Assembly (NCBI GenBank): GCA_944354535.1
Contig: CALVPY010000007.1
Location: 1 to 64,000 of the forward strand
From: an uncultured Clostridia bacterium
GTDB lineage: Bacteria > Bacillota > Clostridia > Christensenellales > Borkfalkiaceae
Direction of reading: 5' to 3'
Length of the DNA: 64,000 nt
Within the stretch, counting starts at the first letter, position 1. The number at the start of each line of letters is the position of its first letter. The position numbers and the translations under genes are program-made. Positions 8,032 through 15,901 of this stretch are shown here, piece after piece. The notes below the pieces were generated by a model. The model searched no databases. It worked only from the letters and a program-made list of their open reading frames with translations, and was not told the origin of the DNA.

Positions 8032-8912
8032 TCAGAAAGCCGCAGAAGATATTTGCCCATCTCGAGCTGCTGCCGAAGGCCGACTGCAAGTTCGGCGTGC
8101 GCGTCAGAAAGCTCACCGCTCTTTCGGAAGACGGCAGAGAGTTTTACGCTTTGCCCGATCAGGCGCACTATCAGGAGTCTGTGCGCAAAGTGCGGTCAGA
8201 TTTCCTCGCATTTTGTCGGGCGTGCGGGGTCGAGCGTTGCCGGGGAGAGGTTTGGGTCACGGAATGTATTTCAAAGGATGCGGGCGCTGTTTTGCCCTGT
8301 CCGGATTGCTCCCAACGAGGCTGTATGCACCTTTTCGAAGGATTTATGGGGATCTACGACGTGATCATGCACTCCCTGGCGTACGAATACGAGCTGTTCA
8401 GCTTCCATCTGCCCGCGAAGGAAGACTTTTCAGAGTTTTGCTGCCGCTGCGGCTATTCTGAAAAAGAAGAACCGTATGCGGGCCGTGCGCTTTATCGGAG
8501 CTATCGGGCGGAGATCGACAAGGATAAGTTTTCTTTTGAGGAGTGTGAACGGATGGAAAAGTTCATCCTCGCGCACGCGGGATGTGTCTTTCAAAAGGAC
8601 ATGGAGGAATGGAAAAAGCGGCTGCAGCTTCGGGAGGCACTTCTGCGGCTGTACCGCGATGCGCCTTCGCTTTTCGCACGGGCGGTAAATGCTCTCTTTG
8701 CGGGTACCGCCCAAAGGGATCCGGATGCACAGGGCGCGGCTTATGATTTTTGGAAGAGCCTGCTGCAGAAATATGACGACCGGACGGACGAAAGCGGCTG
8801 CTTCCCGCGCGATGTCTGGACGAACGGACTTGCCCGCTTCCTTTATGAGCAGTTGGGAGAGGAGTTTTGTGCGTGGGCAGAGGAGCAGCGAAGAAAGCTT
8901 GCCGCTCTATAA
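8028..8912 (+). CDS. Paralogue family A, copy 2 (unknown function)
   Basis: This 294-residue protein is related to 6095-6892 along most of its length. It keeps the SEDGREFY segment, CPDC and CFCCRC-like cysteine clusters, EEPYAGRALY and DKDKFSFEECERM. It is about 30 residues longer at the C-terminus, where YDRDAPSLF-like helices continue. It overlaps the upstream B1 gene by the ATGA tetranucleotide, so B1 and A2 are translationally coupled. No membrane segment or signal peptide is visible. The role is unknown; the conserved cysteines suggest zinc binding. Confidence 0.6.
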   Translation: MIRKPQKIFAHLELLPKADCKFGVRVRKLTALSEDGREFYALPDQAHYQESVRKVRSDFLAFCRACGVERCRGEVWVTECISKDAGAVLPCPDCSQRGCMHLFEGFMGIYDVIMHSLAYEYELFSFHLPAKEDFSEFCCRCGYSEKEEPYAGRALYRSYRAEIDKDKFSFEECERMEKFILAHAGCVFQKDMEEWKKRLQLREALLRLYRDAPSLFARAVNALFAGTAQRDPDAQGAAYDFWKSLLQKYDDRTDESGCFPRDVWTNGLARFLYEQLGEEFCAWAEEQRRKLAAL

Positions 8913-8980
8913 AAGGACGGTATATTTACCGCGCTGCAAGACGGTGCGGCGTAAAATTGAAGCAAGGGGGAACGTTTTAT

Positions 8981-9058
8981 ATGTGGGGAGAAATTATCGG
9001 GGATATCGCCGATAGGCGCTTTGAAATTGAGGGTCGTCGCGGCAAGGAGCGGAAATAA
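8981..9058 (+). pseudogene. N-terminal relic of an ADP-ribosylglycohydrolase
   Basis: An ATG with AAGGGGG ten bases upstream opens a 25-codon frame beginning MWGEIIGDIADRRFE. This closely resembles the start of ADP-ribosylglycohydrolases (pattern M-x-G-A-IIGDI-x-GS-x-FE), which remove ADP-ribose from proteins. The frame then ends in a basic tail and a stop two bases before the next gene. Only the first strand and helix are left, so it cannot be active. It may now serve only to feed ribosomes to the gene at 9061. The likeness rests on about 15 residues. Confidence 0.5.
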
Positions 9059-9060
9059 GA

Positions 9061-9618
9061 ATGAACAAAGACATTGAACTCGAAGAATATTTTGCGCTTT
9101 GGGAAGATCCCTTTCCCGTTGCGGCGGAATACGATCATTGGGTGCGCCGGGGAAGCCTCCTGCGGATATGGCTGAGTCTGCCGGGTATTTCCGATGTGCT
9201 TATGAATGTGGAGACGGTCGGTGATCTTCCGCGCAAGTTAAGAAAGGGGGATGTGCTCGAGGCGGAACTGCGCTTTTTGTTTCTGAAGGGCAGCTTTTAT
9301 CAGAACGAGGCGGAGTATTACCAAGAAGAAAAGTCGCACATGGCGGCGGAATCGTATATCCCGTGCGGTACGTTCAGCCCGAAGGACGACCCCGGTTTTG
9401 TCGAAAATCCGACGGTACTTGTGCGCGGAACGGTCCTTTCCGCAGAGCCTGTCGAGATGGGCGGCGACAAAATTTATAAGATCGGGCTGCGCGTAGGGGG
9501 ATGCGTTTTTCGGGTGCTTGCGTCGGACGGGTTCGGGGAACCCGGCATCCATGAAGGCAACATTCTGAGCGGCTTCTTCTATGTATTGGGGAAGATAAAA
9601 AGGAGGGAAAATCAATGA
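9061..9618 (+). CDS. Operon protein C of unknown function
   Basis: This 185-residue acidic protein appears rich in beta strands by its alternating hydrophobic pattern, for example LRIWLSLPGISDVLMNV and the terminal NILSGFFYVLGKI. It shows no motif I recognise, no signal peptide and no membrane segment. Its start is two bases after the stop of the glycohydrolase relic and its end overlaps the next gene by ATGA. That places it firmly in the 4134-11765 operon. A compact binding domain is the most that can be inferred. Confidence 0.5.
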   Translation: MNKDIELEEYFALWEDPFPVAAEYDHWVRRGSLLRIWLSLPGISDVLMNVETVGDLPRKLRKGDVLEAELRFLFLKGSFYQNEAEYYQEEKSHMAAESYIPCGTFSPKDDPGFVENPTVLVRGTVLSAEPVEMGGDKIYKIGLRVGGCVFRVLASDGFGEPGIHEGNILSGFFYVLGKIKRRENQ

Positions 9619-10682
9619 TCGATACCGCATCGTTTCTCAATTCCAAGGATATTGCCGAGTATTGGTATAAAATCGGCTGGAACAGCTATTGTACGCCGCT
9701 GCAAAGCGCCTATATCATCTACAAGAGCCGAAATAAGACGCTCAAAGAAAAGCACGCGGCATGGAAGGAGCTCATGGAAACGACGCCCGACTGTTCTGTT
9801 GCCGAAGGGTTCCGCAAAGAAAGGATGGGGCTTCCCGAGCCGCTTTCAGGCAGCCTTCATGGCTTTCTGAAAGCCTATATGGCGCTCGAAGAAAGACTTT
9901 ACGGCGATCTGATCTATCGGGGCGACCACGCCTGCGCCGTCTATTTTTACCGTACATATTATAAGGGCGATCGCGATTGGCATGAGGACAGGAGGATCTT
10001 CCGGATGCACGACGATTGCCTGCGCGCCGCAAGGGAAGACGATCCCGATCTTCTCTATATCAAGATCACCAAGCAGTGGATCGATTCCGAGGAGCGCATC
10101 GACGCCCTGATGCGGGGAGACGGCACTCTCCTCTCTTTCGATGCGGAGGGGCTGCCCGAAGCGGACAGCGATCTTTTTGAGGCGTTCAATTGGATGTGGT
10201 TCGATTTTCCCACGCCCTTTCAGCGGGGGGATATCGTCGTCTCGCCCCATTCCTTTTTCGGATATCGGGTGGGAGGAGAGGAGCCCTTTATTCTCACGTC
10301 GCTCTCCTCGTGGGGCGAAGAGGAGATGCTGCAAAACGGCTATGATGCAAAGGAAGCCGAATACGCCGAAAAGCGCCTTTTCCGGCAGCGGGAGAGTGCG
10401 GACGGTACGGATATGACTGCGCACGGCTACTTTCAGCTCGAGGACGGCACGATCTGGGCGGAATGTATGCACGATTATCTCGATCTCGCGTATTATCGGG
10501 AAGAGCCGACGGGGGTCAGGCGCATCTTGAAGCTCTTTTCCGCCTTCGAGAAGGGCGAGATCGACGCGGAACTGCTCGCAAAGGGCTATCATATCCTGCT
10601 CGCCGAGGCGGAGCTGGAGCAAAAGAGGGAAGCGCTTGACTGCTTCCTCGATGAAACGTTGAAAAAGGCTGGGCTCAAGTAA
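9615..10682 (+). CDS. Paralogue family B, copy 2 (unknown function)
   Basis: This 355-residue protein shares with 6940-8031 the opening FLNSKDIAEYW, the TPLQSAYIIYKS segment, KHAAWKELMETTPDC, the WFDFPTPF block near residue 200 and a similar helical C-terminus. The two copies look about 40 percent identical by eye, old enough to have diverged but clearly one family. The start overlaps the preceding stop by 4 bp. Duplication of the A/B pair within one operon suggests dose or partner specialisation. No catalytic motif stands out. Confidence 0.6.
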   Translation: MIDTASFLNSKDIAEYWYKIGWNSYCTPLQSAYIIYKSRNKTLKEKHAAWKELMETTPDCSVAEGFRKERMGLPEPLSGSLHGFLKAYMALEERLYGDLIYRGDHACAVYFYRTYYKGDRDWHEDRRIFRMHDDCLRAAREDDPDLLYIKITKQWIDSEERIDALMRGDGTLLSFDAEGLPEADSDLFEAFNWMWFDFPTPFQRGDIVVSPHSFFGYRVGGEEPFILTSLSSWGEEEMLQNGYDAKEAEYAEKRLFRQRESADGTDMTAHGYFQLEDGTIWAECMHDYLDLAYYREEPTGVRRILKLFSAFEKGEIDAELLAKGYHILLAEAELEQKREALDCFLDETLKKAGLK

Positions 10683-10685
10683 ACA

Positions 10686-11237
10686 ATGAACGGTTTATAC
10701 GAAAAATTATTGGAAGAAAAAGTCGTCGTCCTCGATATCGAGACGACGGGGCTTCGCTGCGGGGAAGAAGGTGCTGACCGCATTCTCGAGATCGCGGCGG
10801 TGAAGCTCGAAAAGCTGCAAAAGACGGAGACCTTTCACCGTTATATTGCCTGCCCTGAGCCGCTCCCGGAAGAGGTCGCGCTCCTCACGGGCATCACCGA
10901 TGAGATGCTTGCGGGTGCGCCGCCTCTTGCGCAGGTGCTCAAAGAGTTTGCCGCATTTTCCGAAGGCGCCGTCCTTGCCGCCTATCATCTGCCATTTGAC
11001 TGTCAGTTTCTGGACTATTACGGCGCAAAGTGCGGCATCTCCTTTTCGCAGGAGCGTGTGGATCTGCTGCCGCTTGTCCGCCGCATTTTGGGGGAGGAGC
11101 TCAAAGATCTGCGCGTTTCCTCCGTCGCCGAGGCGATGGGCGAGGAAGATGCGCCCAAGACCTGCGAGGAGACTGCGGAAGCGTTTGCAAAATGGCTTCC
11201 CCAATTTGCGGTGCGCGAAAAAGAGAAGGAAGGGTGA
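10686..11237 (+). CDS. DnaQ-like 3'-5' exonuclease with degenerate Exo III motif
   Basis: This 183-residue protein is a DEDD-type exonuclease domain of the DnaQ/PolC-epsilon family. Exo I is VVLDIETTGL (about 14-23) and Exo II is AYHLPFDCQFLD (about 98-109). In place of the usual Exo III pattern H-x4-D, the sequence reads APKTCEETAEAF, so the catalytic histidine is absent and the aspartate appears as glutamate. Activity may be lost or changed. The domain stands alone, three bases after the B2 gene. It could trim DNA or RNA, or bind nucleic acid ends without cutting. Confidence 0.8.
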   Translation: MNGLYEKLLEEKVVVLDIETTGLRCGEEGADRILEIAAVKLEKLQKTETFHRYIACPEPLPEEVALLTGITDEMLAGAPPLAQVLKEFAAFSEGAVLAAYHLPFDCQFLDYYGAKCGISFSQERVDLLPLVRRILGEELKDLRVSSVAEAMGEEDAPKTCEETAEAFAKWLPQFAVREKEKEG

Positions 11238-11243
11238 ACGGAA

Positions 11244-11765
11244 GTGAAAACGAGTGATATGGCGCGGACTTGCTGTTTTACGGGGCCTCGGCCCAAAAAT
11301 TATCCTGCGGGCGACGGCGCTGTTTTGGAAGCCTTCCTGCTCAACGAACTGCGCCGCGCTGTACGGGAAGCGGCGAAAAAGGGGTATCGGCATTTTATCA
11401 GCGGTATGGCGGCAGGCGTCGATCTGCTCGCGGCAAGGGCGGTATCGGAACTGAAGGAGGAATGCCCGGCGCTTTCTGTCACGCTGGAGGCCGCCGTCCC
11501 CTTCCCTTCACAGCCCGCACGCTGGACGAAAGACAGGAAAGCGGAGTATCAAGCGATCCTTGCCCGCTGCGACTGTGTGCACCTCGTCTCCGATCGCTTT
11601 TCGATCTCGGCGTACCGTCGGCGCGACCGATACATGGTGGAGCATTCTTCCCTTGTTATCGGTGTGGAGGGGAAGCCGAACGGCGGGACGGCGAAAACGC
11701 TCGCTTTGGCGAAAGAATTGGGCAGGAAGATCGTCCTCATCGGACCCGGCAGGAATATGACGTAA
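11244..11765 (+). CDS. YpsA/DUF1273-type SLOG-fold protein
   Basis: This 173-residue protein has the start CCFTGPRPKNYPAG, a variant of the YpsA/DUF1273 signature TGHRP-x-K-L. It then has FISGMAAGVDLLAARAV, the glycine-rich nucleotide-binding part of the SLOG fold shared with DprA, and a closing GGTAKTLALAKELG. SLOG proteins bind nucleotide ligands, and several act in defence or stress signalling. A GTG start at 11244 is chosen because the in-frame ATG at 11259 has no ribosome site. It is the last gene of the operon before element 3. Confidence 0.75.
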   Translation: MKTSDMARTCCFTGPRPKNYPAGDGAVLEAFLLNELRRAVREAAKKGYRHFISGMAAGVDLLAARAVSELKEECPALSVTLEAAVPFPSQPARWTKDRKAEYQAILARCDCVHLVSDRFSISAYRRRDRYMVEHSSLVIGVEGKPNGGTAKTLALAKELGRKIVLIGPGRNMT

Positions 11766-11853
11766 GACAAGGCATTTGATCAGCGGTATTTCAGCGCAGA
11801 GCAAGACATTGTCTGCCGCAAACAGACCCGAAAAAAGTCTGATTTTGGGAGCT

Positions 11854-11888
11854 GCGTCCCAAAAAACGGACATAGGGTGTGTTATACT
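11854..11888 (+). promoter_or_regulatory. Island promoter-operator element 3
   Basis: Arms GCGTCCC (11854-11860) and CGGACAT (11867-11873) flank an A6 centre. A 9-bp spacer leads to TATACT (11883-11888). The right arm and spacer (AGGGTGT) are nearly identical to element 2. A weaker CAGAC/GTCTG inverted repeat around a similar A-tract lies 31 bp upstream (11823-11841). It precedes the AAA-metalloprotease gene at 11919. Confidence 0.75.
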
Positions 11889-11918
11889 CACGGTGTAAAA
11901 CAAAAGAGAGGTATTGAT

Positions 11919-13205
11919 ATGAACGCATTTGAAAAAGTCATCGGCTACGAAAAAGAAAAAGAAGAACTCCTCCAGATCTGCGATATGGCGCAGCATCCCG
12001 AAAAGTACGCTCCCCTCGGGATCAAACTTCCCCACGGCGTTTTGCTGCACGGGGTGCCGGGCGTCGGCAAGACGCTGATGGCGACCTCGCTCATCGAGGA
12101 AATGGGCGAAGAGAGAAAGCGCTATATCCTCCGTAAGGTCAAGGCAAACGACGAGTTCGTGGAACACATTTCCAAGACCTTTCAGGATGCGAAGGAACAC
12201 GCGCCTTCCGTCATCTTCCTCGACGATCTCGATAAGTTCGCCTCGGACAGCGATTCCCGCAACCCCGAGGAACTCATCGCCGTGCAGTCGGGCATCGACG
12301 ACGTGAAGGGGGCGGACGTCTTTGTCATCGCTACCGCCAACGAGCTTTGCGAGCTTCCTCGTTCGCTGCGCCGTCCGGGCAGATTCGACCGCATCCTTGA
12401 GATCTGCCCTCCCAACCGCCGCGAGGCCGCCGCTATCGTGCGCCATTATCTTGAAGATAAGAAGATCGCCGCCGATGTGAACGCCGAGAGCGTCGCCCGT
12501 CTCATGGACGGCAACTCCTGCGCCGCACTCGAGAGCGTGCTCAACGAGGCGGGCATCTACGCGGGCTTCGAGGGAAAGAGCGAGATCGGCCGCGAACACA
12601 TCGTGCGCGCCGTGCTCCGCCTCGTCTTCGAGGCGGAAGAATCGGTCAACGAGGGCTCCGTTTCCGAAAAGGAAGAGGTCGCCTTCCACGAGGCGGGCCA
12701 TGCCGTGGCGGCGCTCTCCTTCGATCCCGAGGGCGTGGGGCTCGTCAGCATCCGCCCCAGCAAGAGCGATGCGCGCGGTGTCGTGCAGATCTTCAAGAGC
12801 GAAAATTACTTCGGCTCTTACGACAGAATGCACGAGCGCGTCATCTCCCTGCTCGCAGGCCGCGCCGCCGTCGAACTCAAATACGGCCGCGTGGACGTGG
12901 GGGCAAGCGCCGACCTCGAACGCGCGATGACCATCGTCGAGCGCTTCGTCACGAATTACGGCGTGAGCGGGTTTGAACAGCTTCGTTTCTGTTCCCGCGC
13001 GCTCACATCCGAAATGCAGGACGACCGCATCCTCGTCGAGCGCAACGCGATGCTTTCCCGCTGCTACGAAGAGGCGAAGGCGGTGCTCCGCAAGAATTGG
13101 GCGTTCGTGGAAAAGCTCGCCTCTGCGCTCGTCGATCGCAATACCCTCGTCTACGAGGACATCATCGCCCTCCGCGAAACGGCGGATGGCGAGAAGGCAG
13201 CCTGA
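11919..13205 (+). CDS. Soluble FtsH-like AAA ATPase with M41 metalloprotease domain
   Basis: This 428-residue protein joins an AAA ATPase (Walker A GVPGVGKT 45-52, Walker B VIFLDDLD 98-105, second region RRPGRFDR) to an M41 protease domain with HEAGH at 257-261 and a likely third zinc ligand at Asp332 in GASADLERA. FtsH is usually over 600 residues with two N-terminal membrane segments. This protein has none, and its ATPase begins directly after a short lead. It should therefore be a soluble, ATP-driven zinc protease. The start at 11919 follows GAGAGG. It is under island element 3, so its substrate may be another island product. Confidence 0.85.
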   Translation: MNAFEKVIGYEKEKEELLQICDMAQHPEKYAPLGIKLPHGVLLHGVPGVGKTLMATSLIEEMGEERKRYILRKVKANDEFVEHISKTFQDAKEHAPSVIFLDDLDKFASDSDSRNPEELIAVQSGIDDVKGADVFVIATANELCELPRSLRRPGRFDRILEICPPNRREAAAIVRHYLEDKKIAADVNAESVARLMDGNSCAALESVLNEAGIYAGFEGKSEIGREHIVRAVLRLVFEAEESVNEGSVSEKEEVAFHEAGHAVAALSFDPEGVGLVSIRPSKSDARGVVQIFKSENYFGSYDRMHERVISLLAGRAAVELKYGRVDVGASADLERAMTIVERFVTNYGVSGFEQLRFCSRALTSEMQDDRILVERNAMLSRCYEEAKAVLRKNWAFVEKLASALVDRNTLVYEDIIALRETADGEKAA

Positions 13206-13215
13206 ATCGGACGGC

Positions 13216-13253
13216 GGACGGTGTCAAAATACGGACACCGTCCGTTTTATCCC
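13216..13253 (+). terminator. Terminator after the AAA-protease gene, resembling the island element
   Basis: GGACGGTGTC (13216-13225) pairs perfectly with GACACCGTCC (13234-13243) and is followed by GTTTTAT, a plausible Rho-independent terminator. In the frame of the island elements it also reads as arms CGGTGTC and CGGACAC with a 9-bp spacer and TATCCC. It may thus be a sixth, decayed copy that lost its -10 box. Confidence 0.65.
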
Positions 13254-13292
13254 TGCGCCGCTGACAGTATCTGTCAACTTTTGCAAAGGGTA

Positions 13293-13321
13293 TTGCAGTT
13301 GCAAAAATATTGTGTTATGAT
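13293..13321 (+). promoter_or_regulatory. Promoter of the phosphatase gene
   Basis: TTGCAG (13293-13298) and TATGAT (13316-13321) are 17 bp apart. The -10 box ends only 7 bp before the ATG at 13329 and no ribosome site precedes it. The transcript should begin at or next to the start codon. Confidence 0.6.
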
Positions 13322-13328
13322 AGGTGCG

Positions 13329-14018
13329 ATGGAATACTGTCTTTCCGATATCCACGGGTGTTATTCGCTCTTCTGCCGCCTTCTGGAAGAGATACGCTTT
13401 GGCGGCGGGGATACGCTCTATGTGCTGGGGGATATCATCGACAAGGGGCCCGAGAGCGTGCGCCTTCTGCGGCTTTTATTTTCCATGCCGAACGCATACT
13501 GCATCGCGGGCAATCATGAGTATGATTTTCTGAAATATTACCGCGGTCTCATGCGGCACGCCCGCGACTATGACGCCGTGCTTGAAACGCTGCGCGGCTG
13601 TTTTCCGGACGGCGCTCTCCTCGATTGGGAGACGGTGGACGAGATAGAACGGCTTCCGTATTTTATCGGGAAAGAGCAATGGATCGGCGTGCATGCGGGG
13701 CTTCCGTGTCATGCGGACGGAACGCTCGTGCCGCCTAAGGAGGCGAGCGTCGAACAGCTCGTCTACGACCGCCGCTTCAAGGATCCCGACGTGCTGCCGC
13801 AAAGGGGGAAATGCGTTTTATACGGGCATACGCCCGTGCGGTACCTGACGGAAAGAGATGAAATTCTGCTCTACCCGCGGGAGGGCGCGCGGCGGGGCAG
13901 CGACAAGATAGCCGACTATTGCAAGATCCATCTCGATATGATGACGGCAAAGAGCGGGGTATTGGGCTGTATCCGCCTCGACGACTGCCGCTGCTTCTAT
14001 GTGCGGGAAAACCGATGA
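13329..14018 (+). CDS. PPP-family metallophosphatase
   Basis: This 229-residue protein has the full set of PPP-family metal-binding motifs: DIHGC near the N-terminus, GDIIDKGPES, GNHEY, VHAG and YGHTP. These bind two metal ions that activate water. The closest families are the bacterial PrpA-like serine/threonine phosphatases and the ApaH-like nucleotide hydrolases; which substrate is used cannot be told. The start at 13329 fits a leaderless message; the ATG at 13317 would overlap the -10 box. Sitting between the AAA-protease and the WYL regulator, it may reverse a phosphorylation within the same island or cleave a signalling nucleotide. Confidence 0.85.
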   Translation: MEYCLSDIHGCYSLFCRLLEEIRFGGGDTLYVLGDIIDKGPESVRLLRLLFSMPNAYCIAGNHEYDFLKYYRGLMRHARDYDAVLETLRGCFPDGALLDWETVDEIERLPYFIGKEQWIGVHAGLPCHADGTLVPPKEASVEQLVYDRRFKDPDVLPQRGKCVLYGHTPVRYLTERDEILLYPREGARRGSDKIADYCKIHLDMMTAKSGVLGCIRLDDCRCFYVRENR

Positions 14019-14034
14019 AGGGATAAGGCGGCGG

Positions 14035-14069
14035 ATGTCCCGAAAAACGTACATTGCGGGTTGTATTAT
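14035..14069 (+). promoter_or_regulatory. Island promoter-operator element 4
   Basis: Arms ATGTCCC (14035-14041) and CGTACAT (14048-14054) flank GAAAAA. A 9-bp spacer leads to TATTAT (14064-14069). It stands directly before the WYL gene at 14087, with GGTGGAGG between. This suggests that the WYL regulator controls its own promoter and the other copies. Confidence 0.75.
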
Positions 14070-14086
14070 AGGGGTGGAGGTGTAAA

Positions 14087-15901
14087 ATGGAACGAAAAAA
14101 ATTGGCGCTTTTGCGCATTTTGCAGATCTTGCAGCAGTACACGGATGCCGATCATCCTATGACGCAGGCAGAGATCCTTGAGAAACTCTTCAAAGATTAC
14201 GGGATCGAAATGGAGCGGAAAGCGGTGGCAGGCAATCTGGAACTTTTGCAGGATGCGGGGTTTGAGATCGGCAGCATCCCCCAGCGCGGGGTCTACCTGA
14301 TCTCCCGTCCCTTCGAGGACGGAGAATTGCAGCTTTTGATGGACAGTGTCATCTTTTCGCGGCATATCCCGAGAAAGTCTGCCGAAGAGCTCATCGTAAA
14401 ACTCCGCGAAATGGCAAGCCGGCATTTCAAAAATTCGCTGATGTCGGTCAAAAGCCTCGCAGGGCAGTATCAGATCCCCTCTCCGGAACTCTTCTGGACG
14501 CTGCAGCAGCTCAACGAGGCAATGGCCAATGAGCGGAAAGTAGCATTTTATTATAACGAATATCAGATCGACAAGCAGCTGCATCCCGTTTGGGATGCGC
14601 CGAGGAAGGTCAATCCCTATCAGATCGTTGCCGCAAACAACAGTTACTATCTGATCGGCAATCTCGATGAAAACGATGGCCTGACGCACTTTCGCCTCGA
14701 TAAGATCACGGGGATCGAGATCTTGCGGGAAGATCGCAAGTCCATCCGTGCGACCAAAGAGGGGAAGATCGAGATCGGGACCTATCTCTCTTCGCATCCC
14801 TATATGCTGGAAGGAGAGGCGCGTTCCGTCGTTCTGCGCATCCGCAAGGAAGAGATCGGAAGGGTCATCGACGCCTTCGGAAAACAGTTTACCGTTCTCG
14901 ATTCGGACGACTTGACCGTGCTTGTCTCCCTTTCTGCCGATATGGAAAACGTCTATTATTGGGCTCTGCAAAACGGTGACTGCGCGGAAGTGCGGGAGCC
15001 GCAGATGCTGCGCGATCGGCTGCGGGATACCGTTTCTGCCATGAAGGAGAGCTATCTGAAAGGGGATGCCGACCGGTTGGCGCAGGGGATCCGTTATACG
15101 GAACGAAACAGGGCTCTGGAAGCAAGATTTGTGCAGACAAAGGGGAGCCTCGGGCGGCTCGCACTCCCGCGCGTCTGGCGGTTTTCGGCGGAGGGGACGG
15201 ACATCGCCGATGTTTCCTTCCTCACAAGGTACCGCAGATTGAAGAAGCTTCTGATCAGGTGGTCTCCCGTGACCGATCTGAGCTGTCTTTCCTCCCTTCC
15301 GGAGCTGAAAGCGCTCGATCTGCAATATACGCCTGTCTCCTCGTTGGACTTTTTACGGGGAAGAGCGTTGGAAGAGCTCGTCCTTGCAGGGAACCATGTC
15401 GAAGACTATTCTCCGCTCTATGAAATGGCGGGGCTGAAATTTCTGTATGCGGACGACGACACGCTGAAAGCGATCGACTGCGGGCGGCTAAAGGCGTGTT
15501 TCCCGGGGATCGCGATCAACGGGGACGGCGCACAAAGAGAGCTTGCTGTGCCCATTCGGGTGGATCCCGATCAAAGATTCGGGGGAGAATATCCCGCCAA
15601 CCTGCTGGAATGCGTGTACGGGCGTCCGATCGGAACGATCCCGAAACGATCGACATCCGGGTCGGCAGTCAAAACGATGCTGTACGATCGGCTCGATCCC
15701 GAAGGGGAAAAACTCATGCTGGCGCTGTTTCAAAAACACCGCTCGTTCGGGGAACTTGCAAAAGAGCGCGGGATGCTGCCGGAAGCGGTCTATATGCAGT
15801 ACATGACCGCCCTGAAACAACTGAAGCGCGTGCCGCTGAACGAGCGGATGGAGGCGGTGCTGCGCAGAGCACGAAACGATATCGATCAAGAGGTGAAATA
15901 A
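14087..15901 (+). CDS. WYL-domain regulator fused to leucine-rich repeats and a C-terminal HTH
   Basis: This 604-residue protein has three parts. Residues 1-70 form a winged-helix DNA-binding region and about 130-320 a WYL domain (NPYQIVAANNSYYLIG, then HFRLDKITGIEI) with its C-terminal extension. Such WYL proteins bind small ligands or nucleic acid and often control defence loci. Residues about 355-470 form leucine-rich repeats (LKALDLQYTPVSSLDFL). Residues about 540-600 resemble a sigma region 4-like HTH (FGELAKERGMLPEAVY). Standard WYL regulators stop near residue 320, so the last 280 residues are an addition, and that part recurs as a separate protein in the next gene. Element 4 stands in its promoter. 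Confidence 0.8.
   Translation: MERKKLALLRILQILQQYTDADHPMTQAEILEKLFKDYGIEMERKAVAGNLELLQDAGFEIGSIPQRGVYLISRPFEDGELQLLMDSVIFSRHIPRKSAEELIVKLREMASRHFKNSLMSVKSLAGQYQIPSPELFWTLQQLNEAMANERKVAFYYNEYQIDKQLHPVWDAPRKVNPYQIVAANNSYYLIGNLDENDGLTHFRLDKITGIEILREDRKSIRATKEGKIEIGTYLSSHPYMLEGEARSVVLRIRKEEIGRVIDAFGKQFTVLDSDDLTVLVSLSADMENVYYWALQNGDCAEVREPQMLRDRLRDTVSAMKESYLKGDADRLAQGIRYTERNRALEARFVQTKGSLGRLALPRVWRFSAEGTDIADVSFLTRYRRLKKLLIRWSPVTDLSCLSSLPELKALDLQYTPVSSLDFLRGRALEELVLAGNHVEDYSPLYEMAGLKFLYADDDTLKAIDCGRLKACFPGIAINGDGAQRELAVPIRVDPDQRFGGEYPANLLECVYGRPIGTIPKRSTSGSAVKTMLYDRLDPEGEKLMLALFQKHRSFGELAKERGMLPEAVYMQYMTALKQLKRVPLNERMEAVLRRARNDIDQEVK

Noticed and set aside
13317..14018. Earlier start of the phosphatase at 13317
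   Set aside because: That ATG overlaps the -10 box TATGAT, so it would not be transcribed.
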